64,000 nt of DNA, from the NCBI RefSeq assembly GCF_900188405.1, contig NZ_FZOF01000015.1:1-64000 (forward strand), written 5' to 3'. Shown in pieces: positions 1-8,746 of this stretch. This DNA comes from Actinacidiphila glaucinigra (GTDB lineage: Bacteria; Actinomycetota; Actinomycetes; Streptomycetales; Streptomycetaceae). The position numbers and the translations under genes were made by a program. Position 1 is the first letter of the stretch. Every line of letters starts with the position of its first letter. The notes beneath the pieces were generated by a model. That model ran no database searches, was not told the origin of the DNA, and saw nothing but the letters and a program-made list of their open reading frames with translations.

Positions 1-10
1 GTTTCATAGT

Positions 11-130
11 GTTTCGGTGGTCATAGCGTTAGGGAAACGCCCGGTTACATTCCGAACCCGGAAGCTAAGCCTTTCAGCGCCGATGGTACTGCAGGGGGGA
101 CCCTGTGGGAGAGTAGGACGCCGCCGAACA
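11..130 (+). rRNA. rrf: 5S ribosomal RNA
   Basis: The sequence has the Streptomyces 5S pattern. It starts GTTTCGGTGGTCATAGCG, has the central CCGAACCCGGAAGCTAAGCC block, and ends with ACGCCGCCGAAC, which pairs with the 5' end. The exact 3' end is uncertain by a few bases. The 16S and 23S genes should lie upstream, outside the window. Confidence 0.96.
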
Positions 131-137
131 AATATTG

Positions 138-181
138 AGCCCCGGCTCCCGAGTTTAATCACTCGGGGGCCGGGGCTTTTC
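138..181 (+). terminator. Intrinsic terminator of the rRNA operon
   Basis: A 16-bp stem (138-153 with 162-177, one G-U type mismatch) and an 8-base loop are followed by a run of T. It sits directly after the 5S gene and so ends the rRNA operon. Confidence 0.93.
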
Positions 182-186
182 TGCGT

Positions 187-1227
187 TCAGCGCACTCCGG
201 TCCAGATGACCGGCTTCAGTACGTCGTCGCGGACGGCGCAGCCGCCCACCCTGCCGTTGTCGGCGGCGGCGAAGGCATCCGCGTCGCCGTCCTCCTGGAG
301 GCGGGGCAGCGCGCGGATCGGCCCCGTGCCGGTCCAGAACTCGGCGGTGCCGGGCGGGTATCCGGGCGGAGAGCCGAAACTGGTCGGGGCGCCGCCGACG
401 ACGAGGCCCGTGGTGGGACTGATCGCCCGGAAGTAGCCCTCGTTGTAGTAACCCGGCAGACCGGGGACGCGTATGCCATCCGCGGTGTACGGCGGGTCCC
501 AGTAGGTCTCGTACTGGCTGTCGGAGAAGAAGTCGCCGGCGCTGCCCACGATGCGGCCGTGTTCGTCGACGGCGGCGGGGGCGTAGGAGACTCCCTCGGG
601 AAGCTCGGTGGGCAGCAGGCGTTGGGCCGGTTCGTCGGTTCCCGCGGGCCAGACCACGGCGCCGTCGCCGTCGGCGCCGACGACCGTGCCGGAGTTGTTG
701 ATGCTGACGGCGCTCCACACGGAGGAGAACGGGCTGGAGGACCGCAGTTCGCGCTCCACGGCGTCGCGGTGCCAGACGTACGCCGTGTGGTTCTCGCCCG
801 TGCCGACGATACGGCCGTGGTCGTTGACGTCGTTCGCGGTCAGGCTGTTCGGGAGGATCGTGGCGGTGCGCCGGCCCTGCCGGTAACTGAAGCCGACGGC
901 GTGATCCCAAGAGGGGAAGAGCACGGTGCCGACCATCAGTCCGTGCCGGTTGACGGCGCTGACCTCTCCCGTTCCGTAGCCGTAAGCGGCCGGGAACGGG
1001 ACGCGGTGGACGCTGCGTCCGGTCCAGTAGACCGGGGCGTTGCCGCTGGATCCGCCCGCGATGCCCGGGTGGCCCAGGGCGTGGACCTGCCCGTTGCCGC
1101 CGGGGAGCGTGTCGAGGACGTGGATGCGCGGTCCGGCTGCGACGGCGGCCGCGACCGCGGGGGCGGCCGGGGTGACGAGGGCGGTCAGGCCCGCCCCGGC
1201 GAGTGTGAGGAAGCTTCGGCGTCTCAA
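187..1227 (-). CDS. Tat-exported HAF-repeat protein
   Basis: 346 residues. It starts with TTG at 1227, preceded by a GGGGGA ribosome site. The N-terminus MRRRSFLTLAGAGLTALVTP is a twin-arginine signal, so the protein is probably exported. The mature part has repeated units with a V-N-x-x-G-x-x-V-G core (VNRHGLMVG, VNDHGRIVG, INNSGTVVG, VDEHGRIVG), each followed by a short strand ending in a W or Y. This is the pattern of HAF-type extracellular repeats, which probably form a beta-propeller. No catalytic residues are evident. It is convergent with the rRNA operon, and the 138-181 hairpin lies between. Ligand and role are unknown. Confidence 0.8.
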   Translation of the reverse strand: MRRRSFLTLAGAGLTALVTPAAPAVAAAVAAGPRIHVLDTLPGGNGQVHALGHPGIAGGSSGNAPVYWTGRSVHRVPFPAAYGYGTGEVSAVNRHGLMVGTVLFPSWDHAVGFSYRQGRRTATILPNSLTANDVNDHGRIVGTGENHTAYVWHRDAVERELRSSSPFSSVWSAVSINNSGTVVGADGDGAVVWPAGTDEPAQRLLPTELPEGVSYAPAAVDEHGRIVGSAGDFFSDSQYETYWDPPYTADGIRVPGLPGYYNEGYFRAISPTTGLVVGGAPTSFGSPPGYPPGTAEFWTGTGPIRALPRLQEDGDADAFAAADNGRVGGCAVRDDVLKPVIWTGVR

Positions 1228-1349
1228 GGATGTCCCCCTTCCGCCGGGACGCGGTGCCCCGTCGGCCGTCCATGATGGGCGAGGGGTGCCGGCGGACGGG
1301 TGGATTCAGCCCGGACCGGCCGGATCCGGTGCCCGACTACAGTGGGGCG

Positions 1350-1997
1350 GTGCGCTATGACCTGGTCATCTTCGACAACGACGGCGTGCTCGTGGACAGC
1401 GAGCCGCTCTCCAACCGCATTCTGGCGGGCCTGCTGACGGAGCTGGGCCACCCCACCACCTATGAGGAGTCCGTCCGGGACTACATGGGTGCGGCGATGC
1501 ACCGCGTCCACGACCTGGTGGCGGAGCGCACGGGCCGGCAGTTGCCCGCGGACTTCGACGCCACGTACTACGCGCGGGTCTTCGAAGGCTTCCGGCGTGA
1601 ACTGGAGCCGGTGCCCGGTGTGGTGACCGTGCTGGGGAAACTGGCGGCGGACGGTGTCCCGTACTGCGTCGCGTCCTCCGGCAGCCACGAGCGGATCCGG
1701 GTCGCGCTGAAGAAGACCGAGTTGTACGGGTACTTCGGCGAGGAGCGGATCTTCAGTTCGCAGGACGTGGGACGCGGGAAGCCGGCGCCCGACCTGTTCC
1801 TGCACGCGGCGCGCACGATGGGCGTGGCGCCGGAGCGGTGCGCCGTGGTGGAGGACAGCCCGCTCGGGGTGCGTGCCGCGGTGGCGGCCGGGATGGACGC
1901 CTACGCGTTCACGGCGATGACGCCCGCGGAGAAACTGGCGGGGGCGCGGGAGCTGTTCGGGGACATGGCGGAGCTGCCCGCGAAACTGTTCGTGTGA
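1350..1997 (+). CDS. HAD-family phosphatase (phosphoglucomutase-like)
   Basis: 215 residues from GTG 1350. The first motif, FDNDGVLVDSEPL, carries the nucleophile aspartate and general-acid aspartate of the haloacid dehalogenase superfamily. A helical cap with YMGAAMHRV follows, then motif II (CVASSGSH), a lysine in GRGKPAPD and motif III VVEDSPLGV. This is the beta-phosphoglucomutase/GPH-like subgroup, so the substrate is probably a phosphosugar. The start is chosen because the domain begins there and a -10 box TACAGT (1338-1343) lies 6 bases upstream, which suggests a leaderless mRNA. An in-frame extension back to 1230 has no family similarity. Confidence 0.88.
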   Translation: MRYDLVIFDNDGVLVDSEPLSNRILAGLLTELGHPTTYEESVRDYMGAAMHRVHDLVAERTGRQLPADFDATYYARVFEGFRRELEPVPGVVTVLGKLAADGVPYCVASSGSHERIRVALKKTELYGYFGEERIFSSQDVGRGKPAPDLFLHAARTMGVAPERCAVVEDSPLGVRAAVAAGMDAYAFTAMTPAEKLAGARELFGDMAELPAKLFV

Positions 1998-2040
1998 TCG
2001 ATCTACCCGTCCGTAGCTCGCGGCCCTACGCTGCACGCTC

Positions 2041-3270
2041 ATGGAGGGCTTCGGCGGCGGTTTGCGTCATGGACGGGCCTCGTTGGCCGTCGGTTTCTTC
2101 GCACAGGGGGCGGCCTTCGCGCTGCTGGTGACCCGGATCCCGGCGCTGCAGGACCGGTACGGCGTCAGTGACGCGCTGCTGCCGGCGTTCCTCGCCGCGG
2201 TGCCCGTGCTGGCGGGCGTGGGGAGTGTCGCCACCGAGCACCTGGTGAAGCGGGTGCGGCCGAGTGTGGTGCTGCGCTGGGTGCAACCGGTGGTGTGCCT
2301 GGCGCTGCTGGGCGCCGGTGCCGGGAACGCGCTGTGGCAACTTGCCGCGTCGCTGGCCGTGTTCGGGATATGCGTCGGCGCCCTGGACGCGTCCATGAAC
2401 ATGCTCGGGGTGAGCCTGCAGCGTGCGTACGGGCGCAGCATCATGCTGGGCTTCCACGCCGCGTACAGTCTCGGCGGCATCCTGGGGGCGTCGCTGGCCT
2501 GGGCGGGAGCGCACTGGCACCTGTCGCTGGCGGTGCTGTACGGGCCGGTGGTGGCGGTGCTGATCCCGCTGACGCTGGTCGCCAGCCGCTGGTACGTCGA
2601 CCGGAAGACGGAGGCACATGACGCCACGGCCACGGCCACGGCCGCCGCGGCTCCAGTGGCGATGCGGCTGCTGCTCCCGCTGTGCCTGGTGATGGCGTTC
2701 GCGTACATCGGCGACTCCACCGTCTCCAACTGGAGCGCGAAGTACCTGCAGGACGTGCTCGGCGGCTCCGAGCAGCTGGCCACCGTCCCGTACAACGTCT
2801 ACATGGTCACCACCCTGCTGGGCCGCTCGGTCGGCGACCTCGGTGTGCGGCGGTTCGGGGCGGCCGCGGTGGTGCGTACGGGCGCGCTGGTGGCGGCAGC
2901 GGGCTTCGCGGTGGTCGCGGCCGCGCCGGGCGCGTGGGTGGGGATGGCGGGTTTCACGCTGCTGGGTCTGGGGTTGTGCGTGATCGTGCCGCAGACGTTC
3001 GCGGCTGCCGGGCGGCTGTTCCCGGGGGCTTCGGACACGGCGATCGCGCGGCTGAACATCTTCAACTACGTGGGTTTCCTGGTCGGTTCCCCCCTGGTGG
3101 GGGCCCTGGGCGATGCCTGGAGCTACCGGGGGGCGATGCTTGTGCCGATGCTGCTGGTGGCGGCGACGCTGCTGTACGCCCGCTCGTTCGGGACGGAGCC
3201 CGCCCGATACGGTGTCGACCATGAGCGGCCGCGCACAGCTGATGTGGGACGAGCAGGTAACGGGCTATGA
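2041..3270 (+). CDS. MFS transporter
   Basis: 409 residues with about 12 hydrophobic segments, an integral membrane permease of the major facilitator superfamily. The loop after helix 2 (TEHLVKRVRPSVVLR) is a weak form of the family's basic loop. The central loop holds an alanine/threonine-rich stretch near residue 200. The MFS class fits, but nothing shows the substrate. A -10 box TACGCT (2027-2032) lies 8 bases before the ATG and there is no ribosome site, so the transcript is probably leaderless. Its last 50 bases overlap the start of the following acuC-like gene in another frame. Confidence 0.85.
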   Translation: MEGFGGGLRHGRASLAVGFFAQGAAFALLVTRIPALQDRYGVSDALLPAFLAAVPVLAGVGSVATEHLVKRVRPSVVLRWVQPVVCLALLGAGAGNALWQLAASLAVFGICVGALDASMNMLGVSLQRAYGRSIMLGFHAAYSLGGILGASLAWAGAHWHLSLAVLYGPVVAVLIPLTLVASRWYVDRKTEAHDATATATAAAAPVAMRLLLPLCLVMAFAYIGDSTVSNWSAKYLQDVLGGSEQLATVPYNVYMVTTLLGRSVGDLGVRRFGAAAVVRTGALVAAAGFAVVAAAPGAWVGMAGFTLLGLGLCVIVPQTFAAAGRLFPGASDTAIARLNIFNYVGFLVGSPLVGALGDAWSYRGAMLVPMLLVAATLLYARSFGTEPARYGVDHERPRTADVGRAGNGL

Positions 3271-4396
3271 CTTCGGTCGCGGCCACCCGATGGACCCGGT
3301 GCGGCTCGCACTGACCATGGGGCTGGTCCGGGCGCTCGGACTGGACCGGGCGCTCACCGTCACCGCGGCCCCCGTGGCCGGCGACTCGACACTGTGCCTG
3401 GTGCACGACGCGGAGTACGTGGCGGCGGTGCGCCGCGCCTCCGCCGACCCGAAGGCCATGACGGAACTGGCGTACGGCCTCGGCACCGAGGACACCCCGG
3501 CGTTCGCGGGCATGCACGAGGTCTCGGCGCTGATCGCGGGCCAGTCGGTGGGGGCGGCCGAGGCGGTGTGGCGCGGCGAGGTGACGCACGCGGTGAACTT
3601 CGCGGGCGGGCTGCACCACGCGATGCCGGGGATGGCCTCGGGTTTCTGCGTCTACAACGACGCCGCGCTGGCCGTCGCCCGGCTGCTGGAGCTGGGCGCG
3701 GAGCGCGTCGCGTACGTGGACGTGGACGTGCACCACGGGGACGGCGTCCAGACGGCCTTCTGGGACGATCCGCGCGTGCTGACGATCTCGCTGCACGAGC
3801 ACCCCCGCACGCTCTTCCCGCAGACCGGCTGGCCGGAGGAGACCGGCGGCCCGGCGGCGGAGGGCGGCGCGGTGAACGTGGCGCTGCCGGCCGGCACCGG
3901 GGACGAGGGCTGGCTGCGGGCGTTCGACGCGGTCGTCCCCGAGCTGCTCGCGGCCTTCCGGCCGCAGGCGCTGGTGACCCAGCACGGCGCGGACACGCAC
4001 TTCGAGGACCCGCTGGCGCACCTCGCGGTGAGCCTGGACGCGCAGCGGGCCGTGGCGGAGGCGCTGCACGGCCTGGCGCACGAGCACGCCGAGGGCCGGT
4101 GGGTCGCCCTGGGCGGGGGCGGATACGCGGTGGTGGACGTGGTGCCCCGGACGTGGGCGCACCTGGTGGGCATCGCCGCGGGGCAGCCGGTCGCGCCGGA
4201 GACGGCGACGCCCGAGGAGTGGCGGGCGGAGGTGTACCGCAGGACGCGCCAGATGGGGCCGTTGTGGATGACGGACGGCCGGGACGCGGCGTTCAGCGGT
4301 TTCCACGACGCGGGGTACGACCCGGCGGACCGGCTGGACCAGGCGATCCTGGCGACCCGGCGGGCGGTCTTCCCGCTGCACGGGCTGCTGCCCTAG
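3221..4396 (+). CDS. acuC: AcuC-type deacetylase (histone deacetylase fold)
   Basis: 391 residues. The arginase/deacetylase fold is clear: VHDAEYVAAV, GGLHHAMPGMASGFCVYND, then YVDVDVHHGDGVQ, which holds the zinc-binding aspartate and histidine, later QHGADTHFEDP and GGGGYAV. AcuC enzymes remove acetyl groups from lysines; in Bacillus AcuC acts on acetyl-CoA synthetase. Cytoplasmic. ATG 3221 is chosen because the family N-terminus (MWDEQVTGYDFGRGHPMDP) follows within 10 residues and a -10 box TACGGT (3208-3213) lies 7 bases upstream, inside the end of the MFS gene. Confidence 0.9.
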   Translation: MSGRAQLMWDEQVTGYDFGRGHPMDPVRLALTMGLVRALGLDRALTVTAAPVAGDSTLCLVHDAEYVAAVRRASADPKAMTELAYGLGTEDTPAFAGMHEVSALIAGQSVGAAEAVWRGEVTHAVNFAGGLHHAMPGMASGFCVYNDAALAVARLLELGAERVAYVDVDVHHGDGVQTAFWDDPRVLTISLHEHPRTLFPQTGWPEETGGPAAEGGAVNVALPAGTGDEGWLRAFDAVVPELLAAFRPQALVTQHGADTHFEDPLAHLAVSLDAQRAVAEALHGLAHEHAEGRWVALGGGGYAVVDVVPRTWAHLVGIAAGQPVAPETATPEEWRAEVYRRTRQMGPLWMTDGRDAAFSGFHDAGYDPADRLDQAILATRRAVFPLHGLLP

Positions 4397-4424
4397 GTAC
4401 GACCGGATCCCCACGGGAATGGGC

Positions 4425-5978
4425 TCAGGCGCCGGTGCGCAGCAGCTGCGCCGCGCGTTCCGCGATGGCGTAGACGGTGGCGTTCGTATTGGCGGAGACC
4501 GGGCCCGGCATCACGGACGCGTCGGCCACCCGCAGGCCGTCGACGCCGCGTACCCGCAGTTCGGGATCGACGACGGCGTAGGCGTCGGTGCCGATGCGGC
4601 AGGTGCCGGCGTAGTGGTTGTAGGAGCGCAGGTTGCGGCGCAGGTAGGCGCGCAGTTCGGTGGTGCCGGTGGTGTCCGGGCCGGGGAGGACCTCCTCGCC
4701 GTACCACTCGGCCAGGGCGGGGGCGGCGGCGAGCTCCCGGGCGGCGTCCAGGCCCCGCGCCATGGTGTCGAGGTCGCGGACGTCGGCGTAGTAGCGGGGG
4801 TCGATGAGCGGTGGCGCGCCGGGGGCGGTGCCGGAGAGCCGGACCGTTCCGTGGCCGTGCGGCGCCATCAGGGCGACCATGATCGTCCAGCCTTCGCCGA
4901 CGGCGGGCCCCGGCAGGCTCTCCTCGCGGATCGGGACGTCGGCGATGTGCAACTGAACGTCGGGGCCCGGCGCTTCGGGCCGGGTGCGGATCAGGCCCTG
5001 GACCTCGCCGTGGTTGTTGGCGCCGGGCGGAACGGGGCGGGCGGCCCGTACGACGACGCCGGAGAGGACGTGGTCCAGCAGGTGGGAGCCGACGCCCGGC
5101 AGGTGCACGGCGGTGGGGATGCCCCAGTGGCGCAGGTGGTTGCGGGGGCCGATGCCGGAGAGCATGAGCAGCTGCGGGGTGCCGACCGCGCCCGCGGCCA
5201 GGACGACCTGCCCGGAGGGGGAGCGGCGGGCCGTGCGCGGCTCGCCGTCGACGGCGTACTCCACGCCCGTGCAGCGGTCGCCGGCCAGGAGCACCCGGTG
5301 CGCGAGGGCTCCGGTGACCACGTGGAGGCCCGGCCGGCGTAGCGCCGGGCGCAGGTAGGCCGTGGCGGCGTCCTGGCGTACGCCGTCGGCGATGCTGAGG
5401 TCGCCCCAGCCGAACCCCTCCTCCAGGCCGCCGGTGAGGTCGCGCGCCTCGCGGTGGCCGGCCTCGACCGCGGCACGCAGGAAGGCCCGGGCGAGCGGGT
5501 GGCGGTCGGTGGCAGGGCCGACGCGCAGGGGGCCGTCCATGCCGCGCAGTTCCGGGTCGCGGTCCGGGACGCCGGTCAGGTCCTCGCTGCGGCGGAAGCA
5601 GGGCAGCAGGTCGTCCCAGCCCCAGCCGTCGGCGCCCTCGGCGGCCCAGGCGTCGTAGCCGGAGGGGTGGCCGCGCAGGAAGTTCATGGCGTTGACGGCC
5701 GAGCTGCCGCCCAGGCCGCGGCCGCGGGGCCACGGTACGACGAGGCCGGTCTCGGTCTGCGGTACGGTGCGGTCCGCCCAGTCGAGCCGGGTGCCGAGCA
5801 GGCTCGGCCAGGCCGCGGGGACGGAGACCTGCGGGGGGCGGTCGGCTCCGCCGGCCTCGAGGAGCAGCACACGGGCCGCGTCGTCCTCGCAGAGGCGGGC
5901 CGCGAGCACGCATCCCGCGGATCCCGCCCCCACCACGATGTAGTCGAACTCGTCCGCGCCCGCGGAGGTGTCGGCCAC
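4425..5978 (-). CDS. GMC-family FAD oxidoreductase
   Basis: 517 residues from GTG 5978 behind GGGAGGG. The N-terminal FAD-binding motif VVGAGSAGCVLAARL is followed by the glutamate of LLLEAGG. GMC signature 1 is seen in GGSSAVNAMNFLRGH and signature 2 in GAVGTPQLLMLSGIGP. The C-terminal block YNHYAGTCRIG carries the catalytic histidine region, and NTNATVYAIAERAAQLL closes the FAD domain. It is closest to choline dehydrogenase-like alcohol oxidoreductases, but the substrate cannot be read. It stands alone and converges on acuC. Confidence 0.9.
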   Translation of the reverse strand: MADTSAGADEFDYIVVGAGSAGCVLAARLCEDDAARVLLLEAGGADRPPQVSVPAAWPSLLGTRLDWADRTVPQTETGLVVPWPRGRGLGGSSAVNAMNFLRGHPSGYDAWAAEGADGWGWDDLLPCFRRSEDLTGVPDRDPELRGMDGPLRVGPATDRHPLARAFLRAAVEAGHREARDLTGGLEEGFGWGDLSIADGVRQDAATAYLRPALRRPGLHVVTGALAHRVLLAGDRCTGVEYAVDGEPRTARRSPSGQVVLAAGAVGTPQLLMLSGIGPRNHLRHWGIPTAVHLPGVGSHLLDHVLSGVVVRAARPVPPGANNHGEVQGLIRTRPEAPGPDVQLHIADVPIREESLPGPAVGEGWTIMVALMAPHGHGTVRLSGTAPGAPPLIDPRYYADVRDLDTMARGLDAARELAAAPALAEWYGEEVLPGPDTTGTTELRAYLRRNLRSYNHYAGTCRIGTDAYAVVDPELRVRGVDGLRVADASVMPGPVSANTNATVYAIAERAAQLLRTGA

Positions 5979-6123
5979 GGGAGACCCTCCCGTCGCTGTC
6001 GCGCTCTATGCCTGAATTGTACGGAGGGCTCCGCCGGGGGCGCCGACCCGAACAACCGCCCCTCGGGAGTGATGTTCGGGCCGTTCCGGCACGTGAGGGG
6101 GCGGTGAGGGCCACCATCGGCAC

Positions 6124-6939
6124 GTGGTGACACTTGCCGCGCTGCGGGCGCATCTGGTGGGGGCGGGGATCGCGGGGGTCGTGGCGACACCGCGGGAGAA
6201 GAGCCTGCGCAGCTATCGGCTGTTCGTGGCGGGCGATCCGCGGCAGACCCTGGGGCTGGAGCCGGCGCGGTCCTGGACGCAGTCCGGTCTTCTGCGGTTG
6301 ATGGCCGACCGATGTGGGGTTTCGCCTGACCCGGGGCACACTTCCGGGCAGGATGTGATCGACCCGGACCGCACGCTGGCGGGGCTCGAGGCCTTCGCCG
6401 TCCGGTTGAAGGAGGCCGCGCAGCGCAGGGAGCCCGTACTCATCGGTACTGGTCACCCGCATCGCCTGCTCGGATTCTACGCCGGATTGGCGGCCGCCCT
6501 GTCGGCGGCGGGATGCCCCGTCCTCACCCCATCGCATGGCCGATGTATCGACATGGCGACGCAATTCGGCCTACGCACGTACAACCTCTGGTACGTAGGG
6601 GGAGTCGCGACGGTCCGTGATGCGCCGGGTGAGGGCGCCCGTGGTGCGCCGGCGGTACACACACACTCCCCGCTCCCGGTTCGGGCCGCGCTGGCCGGTG
6701 CGGCAGGACGCGGGGGGCTGCTGCCGAGCCTCGTGGTGGGAGACCACGGCTGGGTCTGCGGAGCAGGTCAGCTGGGCATCGAGGCCATCGGACTGGCCGA
6801 TTCGGACGACCCGGCGGTTTTCGTGGCCGAGACGGAGGGCAGGGTCTCGGCCGTGGTTCCGCTTGATGACGCTGTGCGGTCCGATTACTACCGACCGCTT
6901 ACGCGCTATGTACTCAATCGAGCGTGTCTGTCACAGTAG
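6124..6939 (+). CDS. Conserved protein of unknown function
   Basis: 271 residues from GTG 6124 (GTG 6127 is also possible). I do not recognise a family with certainty. Visible blocks are PREKSLRSYRLFVAGDP near the start, LIGTGHPHRLLGFYAGLAAAL in the middle, and VVGDHGWVCGAGQLGIEAIG near the end, followed by an acidic stretch. These glycine/histidine turns look like an active site, and related Streptomyces proteins are sometimes called phosphatases; I treat that as unproven. There is no signal peptide or membrane segment. It lies upstream of the small HTH gene at 7068. Confidence 0.7.
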   Translation: MVTLAALRAHLVGAGIAGVVATPREKSLRSYRLFVAGDPRQTLGLEPARSWTQSGLLRLMADRCGVSPDPGHTSGQDVIDPDRTLAGLEAFAVRLKEAAQRREPVLIGTGHPHRLLGFYAGLAAALSAAGCPVLTPSHGRCIDMATQFGLRTYNLWYVGGVATVRDAPGEGARGAPAVHTHSPLPVRAALAGAAGRGGLLPSLVVGDHGWVCGAGQLGIEAIGLADSDDPAVFVAETEGRVSAVVPLDDAVRSDYYRPLTRYVLNRACLSQ

Positions 6940-7067
6940 TCAACCGATCGCTACTCCTCTTCCCCACTTGCATCATGCGCACCTAATCTGGGGAGGAGCG
7001 CACGTGCGAGAGGGAGTCACCGGAGGGGAAGCCGGTGCCCGTCATGTGCGGAAGGTTCAGGTGTGTC

Positions 7068-7280
7068 ATGGCTTCAAGCGAGAGGCCTCTCAACGAGGTC
7101 GTGTTCCTGACCGTGGCAGAGGTCGCCGCGGTGATGCGAGTGTCCAAGATGACCGTGTACCGGCTGGTGCACAGCGGTCATCTGCCGGCGATCCGGGTGG
7201 GGAGGTCCTTCCGGGTGCCGGAGCAGGCCGTCCATGACTATCTTCGGGAGTCCTACGTGGGGGTGGGGGAAACTGCCTGA
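7068..7280 (+). CDS. bdtA: Excisionase/MerR-like HTH protein (BdtA-like)
   Basis: 70 residues, nearly all one winged-helix DNA-binding domain: [20 protein letters not shown], then [23 protein letters not shown]. The second half forms the wing. It has no effector domain and resembles the small excisionase/BldC-type regulators. In S. coelicolor a gene in this position, two genes from the bldN neighbourhood, was named bdtA as a target of the developmental repressor BldD; the name here rests on family and position. ATG 7068 is used because the domain begins soon after. A GGAAGG lies 12 bases upstream, which is further than usual. Confidence 0.75.
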   Translation: MASSERPLNEVVFLTVAEVAAVMRVSKMTVYRLVHSGHLPAIRVGRSFRVPEQAVHDYLRESYVGVGETA

Positions 7281-7387
7281 CGACCGCCTCGGTTTCTGCT
7301 CGGCGCTTGCGGACGGGTAGGCTGAGCCGACGTAGGTCGTGTGGGCTCGGACGCCCCGCACCGAGTGAAAACGAAGCGAGGGTAGTC

Positions 7388-7486
7388 GTGGGCTCTGTCA
7401 TCAAGAAGCGGCGCAAGCGTATGGCCAAGAAGAAGCACCGCAAGCTGCTGAAGCGTACGCGTGTGCAGCGTCGCAACAAGAAGTAA
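7388..7486 (+). CDS. bS22-like ribosomal protein (AURKAIP1/COX24 domain)
   Basis: Only 32 residues: it starts [19 protein letters not shown] and ends [13 protein letters not shown]. Almost half the residues are Lys or Arg. It matches the AURKAIP1/COX24 family, which in mycobacteria is the extra small-subunit protein bS22 bound to 16S rRNA near the decoding centre. GTG 7388 is preceded by GCGAGGG at 5-base spacing. A 21-bp hairpin follows 20 bases after the stop, so it is a single-gene unit or the end of the bdtA transcript. Easily missed because of its length. Confidence 0.88.
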   Translation: MGSVIKKRRKRMAKKKHRKLLKRTRVQRRNKK

Positions 7487-7506
7487 GCGAGCTACGCGTC
7501 GCACCT

Positions 7507-7551
7507 CGCTGCCCTCCCGCCCCCACGGACCGTGGGGGCGGGAGGGCAGCG
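7507..7551 (+). terminator. Strong hairpin terminator
   Basis: Perfect 21-bp inverted repeat (7507-7527 with 7531-7551) with a 3-base loop and no T-run, as is usual for Streptomyces. It follows the bS22-like gene. Confidence 0.85.
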
Positions 7552-7667
7552 GCGTTCCCGGGGCCGCCGGGCGGGCTCCTCGACGGTGCTCGTACGTTCG
7601 GGCGTCATCACGGCGCAACAACGAACCGATACGGTGCGTACATGCGGTGCGAGGGAAGGCGCTGATC

Positions 7668-8720
7668 TTGGGCAAAGTGGTGCTGGTGACCGGAGTCGCC
7701 CGCCAGCTCGGCGGCCGGCTGGTACGACGTGTGATGCGCGACCCCGACGTCGACCGGGTGATCGCGGTCGACACGATGCCGCCCACACACCAACTGGGCG
7801 GTGCCGAGTTCGTCCGTGCCGACATCAGGCACCCGATGATCGCGAAGGTGCTGGCGGAGCACTCGGTGGACACGGTGGTCCACATGGACGTCAGCGGCAC
7901 GCTGCCCGGTCGCAGCAGCCGGACCGCGGTCAAGGAGACCAACGTCATCGGCACGATGCAGCTGCTCGGCGCCTGCCAGAAGGCCCCGACGGTGCGCCGC
8001 CTGGTGGTGAAGTCCACCACGAGCGTGTACGGCTCCGCCCCCCGCGATCCCGCGGTCTTCACCGAGTCCATGCCGCCCAAGTCGCTGCCCAGCGGCGGCT
8101 TCGCCAAGGACGCGGTCGAAGTCGAGGGCTATGTGCGCGGCTTCGCACGGCGCCGTCCGGATGTTGCCGTATCGGTTCTGCGGTTCGCCAACATCCTGGG
8201 CCCGCGGGCCGACACGCCCCTCGCCGAGTACTTCGCGCTGCCGGTGCTGCCGACCGTGTTCGGCTACGACCCGCGGCTGCAGTTCGTCCACGAGGACGAC
8301 GTCGTCGACGTCCTCATGCTGGCCCTGCGCGACGAGCGCAACGGGACGATCAACAGCGGCACGTTCAACATCGCCGGTGACGGGGTGCTCCTGCTGTCGC
8401 AGACCGCGCGACGGCTGGGGAAGCCCACGGTGCCGGTGCTGCTGCCCGCGGTGACGTGGGTGGGGCAGATGCTGCGCACCGCCGGCGTCACCGACTTCTC
8501 GCGGGAGCAGATCCGGTTGCTCACCCACGGCAGGGTCGTGGACACCACGCAGATGCGCGAGACGCTCGGCTTCGCCCCGAAGTACACCACCGCCGAGACC
8601 TTCAGCGACTTCGCCCGCAGTCGCGGCCCCGGCCTGTTGCCGCCCGATCGGCTCGCGGAGGCCGTCGACCGGCTCGCCGCCCTGGTCCCCGCGGGCGGCC
8701 CCCGAGGACTGAGCTCGTGA
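7668..8720 (+). CDS. NAD-dependent epimerase/dehydratase family protein
   Basis: 350 residues, extended short-chain dehydrogenase fold. It begins GKVVLVTGVARQLGGRLVRR, a Rossmann glycine motif variant (GxxRxxG), followed by the acidic end of strand 2 (VIAVD). Later blocks are VVHMDVSG, KSTTSVYGSAPRD and FVHEDDVVDVLMLAL. The usual YxxxK pair is not obvious after the KSTTSVYG serine block (F-A-K-D-A instead), so catalysis is doubtful. TTG 7668 is chosen because GAGGGAAGG (7651-7659) lies 8 bases upstream; GTG 7647 is an in-frame alternative. It overlaps nothing and is followed directly by the acyltransferase. Confidence 0.82.
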   Translation: MGKVVLVTGVARQLGGRLVRRVMRDPDVDRVIAVDTMPPTHQLGGAEFVRADIRHPMIAKVLAEHSVDTVVHMDVSGTLPGRSSRTAVKETNVIGTMQLLGACQKAPTVRRLVVKSTTSVYGSAPRDPAVFTESMPPKSLPSGGFAKDAVEVEGYVRGFARRRPDVAVSVLRFANILGPRADTPLAEYFALPVLPTVFGYDPRLQFVHEDDVVDVLMLALRDERNGTINSGTFNIAGDGVLLLSQTARRLGKPTVPVLLPAVTWVGQMLRTAGVTDFSREQIRLLTHGRVVDTTQMRETLGFAPKYTTAETFSDFARSRGPGLLPPDRLAEAVDRLAALVPAGGPRGLSS

Positions 8721-8746
8721 GCACTGCTGCGAGGAGGAACCGCACC

